Shown here one piece after another: positions 6,362 to 12,108 of a stretch of DNA of 12,108 bases (its first letter is position 1; each line of letters opens with the position of its first letter). Location: positions 875,387 through 887,494 of the forward strand of contig MU646314.1 in assembly GCA_026770585.1 (NCBI GenBank), in the 5' to 3' direction. The position numbers and the translations under genes are program-made. Under the pieces are notes generated by a model, which had not been told where the DNA came from, ran no database searches, and worked only from the letters and a program-made list of their open reading frames with translations. The DNA comes from Baffinella frigidus. Taxonomy: Eukaryota > Cryptophyceae > Cryptomonadales > Baffinellaceae.

Positions 6362-7030
6362 ACCGCGCACCGACAGCTAGCGCGACCCGCGGTGTGCCTC
6401 GTACAAAATCCGAACCCCTACCCCCACTTGTCATTCTACGCCCCCCACCCGGTACAACCTTAATAACCCCTGGTACAAACCACTTGTAGCCCCCCGCCCC
6501 ATCTGCCCCGGGTGCCACCGGGCCAGACCAATTACTTGAGAGGCCTAATTGAATTACTATGCCCTGGGAAATTTCTCCTATTCGGCCTAATTGAATTACT
6601 ATGAAACGGCAGGGCTGGCGGGAGGGAGGGCGGCGCAAGACCATGAAAGATGGTAAGGGTTTAGGGTTTAGGGTTTACCGTGCCCCGACAGCTAGCGCGA
6701 CCCGCGGCGTGCCTCGTACTACTCGCTGAAGCAGCCTGCGCCGGTTAGAGGTTTATGGTCAGGGGTTCATGGTTAGGGGTTTAGGGTTTAGGGTTTAGCA
6801 GAATGGCGTGCCGCGTACCACGCGTTGCAGCAGCCTGGAGGTGGGGTGAGGGGGGGTTGGCTTGGAGTGGATTGCGTTGATCAACAGTTGATTGCGCGAC
6901 CCGCGGTGTGCCACGTACTACCCGCTGCAGCGGCCTACGCCGCGTTATGATTTAGGGTCAGGGGTTTGGAGTGTAGGGTGCATGGTTCAGCAGAATGGCG
7001 TGCCGCGGACCACGCGTTGCAGCGGCCTGC
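6362..7030 (+). repeat. GC-rich blocks alternating with telomere-like DNA
   Basis: The block ACCGACAGCTAGCGCGACCC type (then GCGG, GTGCCTCGTAC) lies at 6362-6404 and 6677-6719. Its 3' half recurs at 6894-6920. A 40-bp block beginning GCAGAATGGCGTGCCGCG lies at 6798-6837 and 6990-7029 with 38 of 40 bases the same. Each is flanked by TTTAGGG-like words. Open frames here, such as the reverse one at 6360-6644, are accidental. Confidence 0.8.
6542..6603. repeat. 20-bp perfect direct repeat, 42 bp apart
   Basis: GGCCTAATTGAATTACTATG is identical at 6542-6561 and 6584-6603, an AT-rich island within GC-rich surroundings. Confidence 0.9.
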
Positions 7031-7042
7031 ACCGGTTTAGGA

Positions 7043-7196
7043 TTCATGGTTAAGGGGTCATGGTTAGGGGTGTATGGTTTGGGGCGTATGGTTAGAGGTT
7101 TATGGTTACGGGTTTATGGTAAGGGGTTTATGGTTCGGGGTTCATGATTTGGGATTTATGGTGAGGGGTTTGGGGTTTGGGGTTTAGGTTTCAGGG
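7043..7196 (+). repeat. 14-bp higher-order telomere-like array
   Basis: About nine units on the pattern TTTATGGTTAGGGG, that is two diverged heptamers (TTTATGG and TTAGGGG) repeated as a pair. It ends in TTTGGGG/TTTAGG words. Confidence 0.8.
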
Positions 7197-7359
7197 TTGA
7201 GCAGGATGCCGCGCACCATTCCCACCCCCCGCAGGTTGCAGGGGGAGGGGGGGGTGCTTGCGGGCGGGGGGGGGTTTGGCTCGGTGTGGGGTGCGTTGGG
7301 AGGGATGATAGTTTGCGGGGATGAGTCACTGCGAGAGGTGGTTGCCTCAGGCAGCGGCT

Positions 7360-7567
7360 CCGTCTGTTTCTCTCTCTCTCTCTCTCTGGCTCTCTCTCTC
7401 TCTGGCTCTCTCTCTCTGGCTCTCTCTCTGTCTATGCCTCTGTCTCTGTCTCTGTCTCTCTATCTTTCTGCCTCTCTCTCTCTCCCTCTCTCTCTCCATC
7501 GATGGCTCTCTCTCTCTGTCTCCCTCTCTGGCTCTATCTGTCTCTCTGTCTCCCTCTCTCTCTCTGC
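7360..7567. repeat. Long CT microsatellite
   Basis: About 200 bp of CTCTCT with TGGCTC, TGTCTC and TGCCTC interruptions. It produces Ser/Leu-rich and Arg/Glu-rich false frames on the two strands. The upstream 7200-7330 sequence is G-rich and has no gene. Confidence 0.92.
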
Positions 7568-7619
7568 GGCGGATTGACGCACGGACATGACCGGACAGCA
7601 CACGTGCAGAACCAAGCTG

Positions 7620-7804
7620 CTCGCATTGCTGTCGGGCATCGAGCGGAGAGGGTGAGCAACGCCACGGCCCCTAAACCCCAAGGCCCCGAAACCCTACGCC
7701 CCCCCTCTCCGCTTCATGCCGGACAACATTGTCGCGTTGCTGTCGGGCATCGATCGGAGGGGGGGGGGGCTAGGGTTTCGGGGCCTTAGGGTTCAGGGGC
7801 CGTG
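7620..7804. mobile_element. Foldback with telomere-like arms, plus direct repeat
   Basis: The arms at 7662-7711 and 7754-7804 are about 50 bp each. The left arm begins CCACGGCCCCTAAACCCCAA and continues GGCCCCGAAACCCTA. The right arm in reverse complement is nearly the same. The loop is about 42 bp. The word TTGCTGTCGGGCATCGA is in direct repeat at about 7626 and 7736. Confidence 0.75.
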
Positions 7805-7891
7805 GTTTAGAGTTTAGGGTTGAGGGTTTAAGGGCCATGGGGGGGAGAGATGCGAGGGCAGGAGGGGGAGGTGGTGCGAGAGATGATGATT

Positions 7892-8031
7892 TTGTGTGAA
7901 AACGATTTTAATCAAAACCTTAGGAATCTATGAAAAATTCTACACGAGTACTTTAATATTACTAGGAAAGATCATGATGTGTAGTGAATTCCATTACCTC
8001 AAGGTTTTAAATTAAAGCCGTTTTCGTATGA
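7892..8031 (-). mobile_element. MITE family 3, copy a
   Basis: The left TIR is GTGTGAAAACGATTTTAATC and the right end in reverse complement is TCATACGAAAACGGCTTTAA. It is AT-rich inside. Read on the minus strand, the interior aligns with copy b (TACACGA, CTTTAATATTACTAG), so the two copies are in opposite orientation. No coding capacity. Confidence 0.8.
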
Positions 8032-8087
8032 GATGAGCCTCCTCGAGGCGGGTCTGCCATGCGGCGCATAGACCATTGGACCACTCA

Positions 8088-8655
8088 ACGCAAGGCTCAG
8101 GAGCACAAAAAAGAGGAAATGCCAAGACGCGGAGGCGGGGGTTGCACCTTTATCCGGGGAAACCTATTTTTCTTTCATTTGATGGAAACAAAAATTACTA
8201 CACAAATGCTTTACTAATAAGAACGAATTGTAGTAAGAACGAATTAAAATTACTACACACCTGGCCTGTTCTGACCGGAGGCTCGAGAGTCATGAGTAAT
8301 AAATAAGGAAAAAATGCCAACGCCCCACTCAGCAGCCACCGGGGGCTTCACGGATTCAGTCCATCTAAACCATTTGTACTGGAACCTTATCCATTGCCCT
8401 GGAACCTAACCGGAATTTCACCTTGAATTCAAGGTGAAAAGGTCGTCTGCCGCTGCTCAGTAGGGAGGCGGGCCCACCTGGCCTGTTCTGACCGGAGGCT
8501 GGGGGCGAGAGATGATGGTGAGTGAGGACGGGAGGAAATGACAAGACGCGGAGGCTCGGGAGTAATAAAAAAAGAGTTAAACTTTTAAAAAGAAAAGAAC
8601 CGGAGGCGGGCCCGGGTTTGCACCTGGCCTGTTCTGACCGGAGGCTGGGATGCTG
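8088..8655. repeat. Repeated CACCTGGCCTGTTCTGACCG module
   Basis: CACCTGGCCTGTTCTGACCG plus GAGGCT occurs near 8258, 8476 and 8621. GAGGAAATGCCAAGACGCGG at 8113 recurs as GAGGAAATGACAAGACGCGG at 8532. ACTCAACGCAAGGCTCA at 8091 is a fragment of dispersed repeat D1. No gene is supported. Confidence 0.75.
8326..8462. mobile_element. MITE family 2, copy b
   Basis: The left end is CACTCAGCAGCCACCGGGGG and the right end in reverse complement is CTACTGAGCAGCGG. It contains a perfect 24-bp palindrome at 8416-8439 centred on CCTTGAATTCAAGG. Confidence 0.82.
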
Positions 8656-8682
8656 GCCCAAGACCACCTCCCGCAGCACCCA

Positions 8683-8886
8683 CGGCCCTGCCCCCAGGGC
8701 CATCTGCGCACACCCACACCCACAAGTCTCATCAGGGACAACGTTGAGTTTTGAGACGTGTGGGTGTGGGCAGATGGCGCCATCTGCGCACACGGGGGGG
8801 AAAAAAAGTTCAACTATGTTTTTTTGGTTGTGGGTCGAAACCAACGTGGCAACCATTTTTGAGGCATCTGCGCACACCCACAGTCA
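8683..8886. repeat. Hairpin cluster built on CATCTGCGCACACC
   Basis: GGCCCTG/CAGGGCC forms a short hairpin at 8684-8702. CATCTGCGCACACCCACACC (8701) pairs with the reverse complement at 8753-8776. CAGATGGCGCCATCTG is a perfect palindrome at 8771-8786. The word reappears at 8781 and 8867. Open frames crossing this region on both strands are shadows of the inverted repeat. Confidence 0.8.
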
Positions 8887-9095
8887 CATCAGGATGTTTT
8901 TTGAGTTTTAATGAAAATAGGCTAGCAACCGGGATTTTGGCCCTGATCAAACTTAGTAAGGGCCCTATGCTGGGGGTCGAACGCCGAACGCGCGTGGGAT
9001 ACAGAGTGCGCCCAGCGCCATCAGCACACTCGCCAAGAAAACTTGCGTTTCTTACTGTATGGCCATTATTAATTCGCATGCCCACACTCCCTCTC

Positions 9096-9291
9096 CACTT
9101 AGCAGCCACCGGGGGCTTCACGGATACAGTCCATCTCAACGATTTGTACTAGCATCTTATCCATTGCCCTGGAACCTAACCGGACTTTCACCTTGAATTC
9201 AAGGTAACTAGGTTCTTATCCATTGGCCGAGAACCTAACCGGAATATCACCTTGGATTCAAGGTGAAAAGGTCCTCGGTCGCTGCTAAGTG
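9096..9291. mobile_element. MITE family 2, copy c, with internal duplication
   Basis: The left end is CACTTAGCAGCCACCGGGGG and the right end in reverse complement is CACTTAGCAGCGACC. A segment of about 59 bp starting CTTATCCATTG is present twice in tandem (9156-9214 and 9215-9273), making this copy longer than the other two. Confidence 0.85.
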
Positions 9292-9320
9292 GTGACAGCG
9301 CTTGACGCAACCGGGCGATT

Positions 9321-9461
9321 TCATAGGAAAACGGTTTTAATTTAAAACTTTCTGGCATTGTCATTTACTACTCAGAATGAGTTCTACTAGTAATATTAAA
9401 GAATTCGTGTAGTAATTTTCATCGAATGCAAAGGGTTTAAATTAAAACCGTTTTCCTATGA
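9321..9461 (+). mobile_element. MITE family 3, copy b (141 bp), with likely target duplication
   Basis: The TIRs TCATAGGAAAACGGTTTTAA plus TTTAAA are perfect inverted repeats of about 27 bp. GATT flanks both sides (9317-9320 and 9462-9465), consistent with a 4-bp target duplication (or 5 bp, GATTT). AT-rich and non-coding. The high TIR identity suggests it is younger than copy a. Confidence 0.88.
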
Positions 9462-9535
9462 GATTTGGTACCGGGACGATCCGTAGGCCGAGCAGGATTC
9501 AGGAGGAGCCGCAAACTTCGCCTTCGATGTTTTTT

Positions 9536-9539
9536 TACA

Positions 9540-9586
<47 letters not shown>

Positions 9587-9612
9587 GTAGATACATATAT
9601 ATGTATATATAT
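9536..9612. repeat. CA microsatellite and adjoining AT dinucleotide tract
   Basis: ACACAC repeats of about 47 bp are followed by ATACATATATATGTATATAT. This gives false Thr/His and Val/Cys open frames. Confidence 0.95.
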
Positions 9613-9647
9613 TCCAACATTTCTTTCAATCCCAAAAGCACCTGCGC

Positions 9648-9922
9648 AGAAGCAGCGACGTTCCTCCCAGTGAGCGTGAAAGTCAAAGGGCAAGTCTATG
9701 GTACAGTCATCCAACCTGAGCAATTCTTTTGTATCCCTTAAGTGCCCAGTAGGCTCGTACACCCTACGGTAGGGCCCTAGGACCTACCCAGGGCGAGTCA
9801 GGGTGATTATTCGCCCTATGGCCACTTGAGGGATAGTCATCCAACCTGGGCAGCAGCAGCGACGCTCCCCCCAGTAAGCGCGAAAGTCAAAGGGCGAGTC
9901 TGTGGTACAGTTATCCAACTTG
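9648..9922. repeat. 72-bp duplicated unit split by a MITE
   Basis: The units 9648-9719 and 9850-9922 share GAAAGTCAAAGGGC, AGTCT, TGGTACAGT and ATCCAAC. MITE family 1 copy d sits between them. The first part, GGGCAGAAGCAGCGACG, appears a third time near 10105. Confidence 0.8.
9732..9835. mobile_element. MITE family 1, copy d (104 bp)
   Basis: TATCCCTTAAGTGCCCAGTA at the left pairs with GGCCACTTGAGGGATA at the right, with TA at each end. The interior contains CCCTACGGTAGGG and a GGGCGA/TCGCCC stem. Confidence 0.82.
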
Positions 9923-10005
9923 CGCTGGTTATTTGGCAATAAATTGCCAATCTCTCTCTATCCAACCCCCAGCCATGGCGCCAGCAAGCCCCACCGAGCC
10001 TGCTA

Positions 10006-10043
10006 CGGTAGGAAACCCGTAGGGACATAGGGGGGTTCCTACG
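10006..10043. repeat. CGTAGGAA-type hairpin
   Basis: CTACGGTAGGAAACCCGTAG followed by GGACATAGGGGGG and TTCCTACGG. The end GGTTCCTACGG can pair with the GTAGGAAACC start. A close match, CCGTAGGGACATAGGGGGTT plus CCTACGG, lies at 3527-3552, the outer edge of the composite foldback. Confidence 0.65.
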
Positions 10044-10271
10044 GATAAGGTAACGGAAAGGTGGCCTGAAAATGCCTTGGTAGCCCTCTGTGTGGTAACC
10101 TGGGCAGAAGCAGCGACGTTTCCCCCAGCCATGGCGCCAGCCAGCCCCGCCGAGCCTGCCTCTGGACCCTCCAGTTCCGACGTTTGCAGCCCCCCTGCGA
10201 CATACAAATGTGATTTAATTCCGGCGAGTATGTGGTTTAATCCTGCGAGTATTCCTGCGGAATACCATTTC

Positions 10272-10382
10272 GGGGATCCCCGATTATATTTTCGTGTATC
10301 TTACGGCTATGCATCAAGGCTAGATAGGCGGATGTCTAATTTTCGCCCTTTGAGATACACCAAAATCGAATCGGAGATCCCA
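10272..10382. mobile_element. MITE family 4, single copy, about 110 bp
   Basis: The left end GGGGATCCCCGATTATATTT continues TCGTGTATCTTA. The right end in reverse complement is TGGGATCTCCGATTCGATTT, then TGGTGTATCTCA. The TIR is about 33 bp at roughly 80% identity. No target duplication could be fixed and there is no coding capacity. Confidence 0.7.
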
Positions 10383-10456
10383 TGGCGCCCGCAACCACTC
10401 GAGGCTGAAAGAGGGAGTATTTTAAATGTGGGGTTGTAAAATTTAGTACCAGTCAC

Positions 10457-10512
10457 GGGCATGCTTGGTCACGTATCTCAAGTTATAACTTGAGATACGT
10501 GACCAAATGCCC
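10457..10512. repeat. Perfect 42-bp palindrome with extended arms
   Basis: TTGGTCACGTATCTCAAGTT at 10465-10484 is exactly mirrored by its reverse complement at 10487-10506 around a central AT. Outside this, GGGCAT (10457) pairs with ATGCCC (10507-10512) across a 2-nt bulge. It resembles neither a bacterial terminator nor the other MITEs, though TATCTCAA also occurs at the inner end of family 4. Confidence 0.95.
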
Positions 10513-10752
10513 TTATGACGGGAAAATTACTACAAAATCCTTTTTTTTCTTCACTTGTAAAAGAATGACAGATTTTAAATAGTCACACTTCTAGCCTCGG
10601 GTGGAAGCCCCGCCGAGCCTGCCTTTGGACCCTCGAGTTCCGACGTTTGCAGCCCCCCTGCACACTCCACGTGATGGTTACTGTCTAGTAATGGTGGCTA
10701 TTTACTGTTGATTGTACAGCCATGGCACCCGCCAGCCCCGCCGGATCAGTAC

Positions 10753-10795
10753 AGTACGCATCCACACAGCGCGCGTCTGCCTGTGGATGCGTACT
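10753..10795. repeat. 14-bp perfect hairpin followed by T5
   Basis: AGTACGCATCCACA pairs with TGTGGATGCGTACT around a 15-nt loop. It is followed by TTTTT and then a third copy of GTGTGGATGCGT near 10806. The sequence ATCAGTAC just upstream recurs at 10852 and 10926. Confidence 0.85.
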
Positions 10796-11032
10796 TTTTG
10801 ATCCCGTGTGGATGCGTTAGGCGACAGCAAGCCCCGCATAGCCTGCCTCGGATCAGTACTGTTTGCCGCGTGTGCGGCAGGTGTATGTATGCAGCCACCC
10901 TGCATGCTTTCCATGCGCCACTAGTATCAGTACTGGTTGTCTCGGGGCCCTCGAGTTCCGCTGTCTGCTCCACGCGCCGCCCGGATCCAGCATGGTTGGT
11001 GTACTTGGACTGGTGTTACTGGTGTACGAGAA

Positions 11033-11144
11033 CTGGGGTTTGACAATTTGCGGCAAACCCCAGCACATGTGCCAATCCCCGTAGCGTGTGCGGCTGGTGT
11101 AGTTGCACTGCTTGCACTGGGGTTTGACGGTTTTGCGACAAACC
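11033..11144. repeat. Two related hairpins in direct repeat
   Basis: CTGGGGTTTG (11033-11042) pairs with CAAACCCCAG (11054-11063). GGTTTG (11121-11126) pairs with CAAACC (11139-11144). The two share GGGGTTTGAC, TTTGCG and CAAACC, so they are a duplicated hairpin about 85 bp apart. Confidence 0.75.
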
Positions 11145-11149
11145 ATATG

Positions 11150-11390
11150 TCGACTGTTAAGTATGAACCGCAGCAGAGGAAGCAATCCCGTAACAAATCC
11201 GCCAGAAGAAAACCAGGGAAACGGGTCACGCTGTGAGAACCAGATCTGTCTCAGTCAATTTGGGCTCACCAATTTGGTGCGCCCGGGCTCTGTCCCGCTC
11301 CAAAGTTGACGGATACGTACCGCACACCCAGCATGTCAACTCATGCTTAGTTAGCCAACCCGCGTGAAGCAGCGCTAGGAGACCTTCACT
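11150..11390. other. No gene recognised
   Basis: No domain, RNA or clear repeat found. Open frames from 10937 and 11103 extend in but are composed mainly of the upstream hairpin repeats. Confidence 0.4.
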
Positions 11391-11570
11391 TCACCCGCCC
11401 CTAGTGGCTTGCAAACCGAAAATCCCTTCGAAGCCCGCTGGGTGGTATCCATCGGTCGCGCTCGGCTGGATGCCGCTGTGTACCACCCTGAATCCTGCGA
11501 TTGCATGGGCATTTTTCATGAATTTCTCGATGTTGTGGGAATCCAATAAACTTGATTGAGAGGTAGGATA
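11391..11570 (-). CDS. Possible terminal exon, unknown product
   Basis: On the minus strand a pyrimidine-rich tract ends in CAG at 11571-11573 and is followed by an open segment of about 59 codons to a TGA at 11391. It reads in part HNIEKFMKNAHAIAGFRVVH, then SGIQPSATDGYHPAGFEGIF. The alternative frame is also open over the same stretch, and so is one plus-strand frame, so frame choice is uncertain. The longer reverse open frame from 11891 reaches this by reading through the inverted-repeat element at 11616-11765, which argues against that version. I do not recognise the family. It could be a gene end or simply unselected sequence. Confidence 0.2.
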   Translation of the reverse strand, partial: YPTSQSSLLDSHNIEKFMKNAHAIAGFRVVHSGIQPSATDGYHPAGFEGIFGLQATRGG

Positions 11571-11597
11571 CCTGGGAGGAGAGGCGGGGGAACGCGC
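11571..11597 (-). promoter_or_regulatory. Acceptor-like 27-bp repeat, copy 1
   Basis: On the minus strand it reads GCGCGTTCCCCCGCCTCTCC, then TCCCAGG: a pyrimidine tract ending in CAG. It is identical over 27 bp to 11928-11954. Confidence 0.4.
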
Positions 11598-11615
11598 TCT
11601 GCGAGCAGCGACTAA

Positions 11616-11765
11616 CCACCAACCCTCACAGCTTGGGCAAATCGACGATTTTCGACTTGGGATTTCAAGGGGGTTGAAGTCGGAATCCGACTTCAACGGC
11701 TCCAATTCCCCTTGGAATCGGGAAATCGAAAATCGTCGATTTGCCCAAGCCGTGAGGGTTGGTGG
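11616..11765. mobile_element. Nested foldback element, 150 bp
   Basis: The left arm starts CCACCAACCCTCACAGCTTG and continues GGCAAATCGACGATTTTCGA. The right arm in reverse complement differs at one base over that length. The centre holds a second near-perfect inverted repeat GTTGAAGTCGGA/TCCGACTTCAAC around a single base (11674-11698). A further AAGGGG/CCCCTT pairing lies between. No target duplication is clear and there is no transposase. Confidence 0.85.
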
Positions 11766-11927
11766 AAGGGCGTCTCCCGTACGTCCTTGCGGTGCCTCGC
11801 ACGCGAACCTCAGAGTGAAGCGGCACTCACACGCTGCGTCCTCACCACATTCCACGACCTCGAGTGTAGCATAGCGTTGGCCTAATTCCAAAGTTCATTT
11901 CGGAAGAAAACTCGGGCAGAGCTAGGA

Positions 11928-11954
11928 CCTGGGAGGAGAGGCGGGGGAACGCGC
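11928..11954 (-). promoter_or_regulatory. Acceptor-like 27-bp repeat, copy 2
   Basis: Identical to 11571-11597. On the minus strand the base after CAG leads into GTCCTAGCTCTGCCC, whereas copy 1 leads into GTATCCTACC. The junction base is therefore the point where similarity ends. Confidence 0.4.
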
Positions 11955-12108
11955 GCCTCGAGTGCTCCCGAGAGTGACCGCGCACCTGCGCGCCGAGGAG
12001 GGGTTGCCGTCAGCGTCATCAGGTCGATGCATATTGAACCACCTAACCCCTAAACCTGGGCTCAAAACGGCCGACAGGCTGGTCAGGTGCCGCCGACAGG
12101 CTGGTGAA
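11955..12108. other. No gene; short terminal repeats
   Basis: A short CCTAACCCCTAAACC telomere-like word lies near 12042. GCCGACAGGCTGGT occurs twice at 12070-12107. Nothing else was recognised. Confidence 0.5.

Larger units (their letters stand above)
9968..10970. repeat. Interrupted repeat CAGCCATGGCGCCAGCC...TTCCGACGTTTGCAGC
   Basis: The fullest copy is about 10127-10199 (CAGCCATGGCGCCAGCCAGC, CCGCCGAGCCTGCCT, GACCCTCCAGTTCCGACG, TTTGCAGCCCCCCTGC). Partial copies lie near 9968, 10604, 10719, 10823 and 10943. In one frame the full copy reads MAPASPAEPASGPSSSDVCS, but the partial copies do not preserve a common frame around it, so coding is not supported. The copies are split by hairpin elements. 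Confidence 0.7.

Noticed and set aside
4634-7200. A true chromosome end
   Set aside because: Telomere-like DNA is degenerate, interrupted and followed by 5 kb of other sequence, so it is interstitial within this window.
7197-7601. Open frames across the CT tract on both strands
   Set aside because: Pure microsatellite translation (Ser/Leu or Arg/Glu).
8040-8105. tRNA-like sequence on the minus strand (GAGTGGTCCAATGGTCTATG)
   Set aside because: The D-arm-like stretch lacks a matching acceptor stem and a GTTCGAATC-type T arm. At best it is a decayed tRNA-derived repeat.
8365-8911. 170-codon reverse and 129-codon forward open frames
   Set aside because: They overlap on opposite strands and cross MITE family 2 and the inverted CATCTGCGCACACC cluster. 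No domain seen.
10077-10439. 120-codon frame starting MVALCVVTWAEAATFPPAMA
   Set aside because: Composed of the dispersed CCATGGCGCC repeat plus MITE family 4. Other copies of the repeat do not keep a common open frame.
10753-10800. Hairpin plus T5 as a bacterial-type terminator
   Set aside because: The context is eukaryotic, no gene lies upstream, and the stem word repeats a third time downstream, which fits a repeat better.
11391-11891. 166-codon reverse open frame as a full gene
   Set aside because: Its middle third is translation of the foldback element. Only the 11391-11570 part is kept as a weak exon candidate.

Overview
The window looks like non-coding, repeat-dense nuclear DNA from a eukaryote. 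A unicellular alga is the best guess. The evidence seen is blocks of plant/algal-type telomeric heptamer (TTTAGGG, and CCCTAAA on the other strand), long CT and CA microsatellites, many short inverted-repeat elements without transposase, and pyrimidine-tract-AG junctions that resemble 3' splice sites. TTTAGGG telomeres occur in green algae and plants and also in some other algal lineages, so the phylum is not fixed. A prasinophyte-type green alga is a weak guess. No rRNA, tRNA, CRISPR array, bacterial operon or intact recognisable protein gene was found.

Layout. Positions 1-900 hold unresolved sequence with a short CCCTCTCCCGCACAAC repeat, a TA-flanked MITE (602-676) and degenerate CCCTAAA-like DNA. 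Positions 497-1700 carry six decayed copies of one exon-like segment (peptide core LNVFDGPAARSDMHLSGT). Three of these keep an upstream AG junction. They grade into a degenerate CACCTCTCTGGTACC minisatellite that runs to about 1980. A foldback element lies at 1972-2074. Positions 2110-2700 contain a 192-bp-offset duplication, a CCCTAAA block and a small hairpin. Positions 2800-3720 are a nested palindrome cluster inside a 32-bp perfect inverted repeat. Positions 3720-4090 are a duplicated GC-rich block, followed by a second MITE family at 4208-4338.

Positions 4630-7200 are dominated by telomere-like DNA: a TGTAGGG-variant array, TTTGGGG, seven perfect TTTAGGG units, and a 14-bp higher-order array. 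These alternate with GC-rich 40-50 bp blocks. Positions 7360-7570 are CT microsatellite, followed by a foldback (7662-7804). Positions 7890-9465 contain two oppositely oriented copies of an AT-rich MITE, two more copies of the second MITE family, and a hairpin cluster around CATCTGCGCACACC.

Positions 9530-11150 are a mosaic of a repeated CATGGCGCCAGCC-type unit split by a CA microsatellite, MITEs and hairpins, including a perfect 42-bp palindrome. Positions 11390-11954 hold a large nested foldback and two identical 27-bp segments that read as splice acceptors on the minus strand. One of these precedes a short open segment that may be a terminal exon.

No set of genes works together here. The logic of the region is insertion, foldback and unequal exchange. 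The most notable observations are the density of distinct inverted-repeat families, a compensatory stem change between MITE copies, homogenised variant telomeric arrays, and duplicated acceptor-like junctions on both strands.
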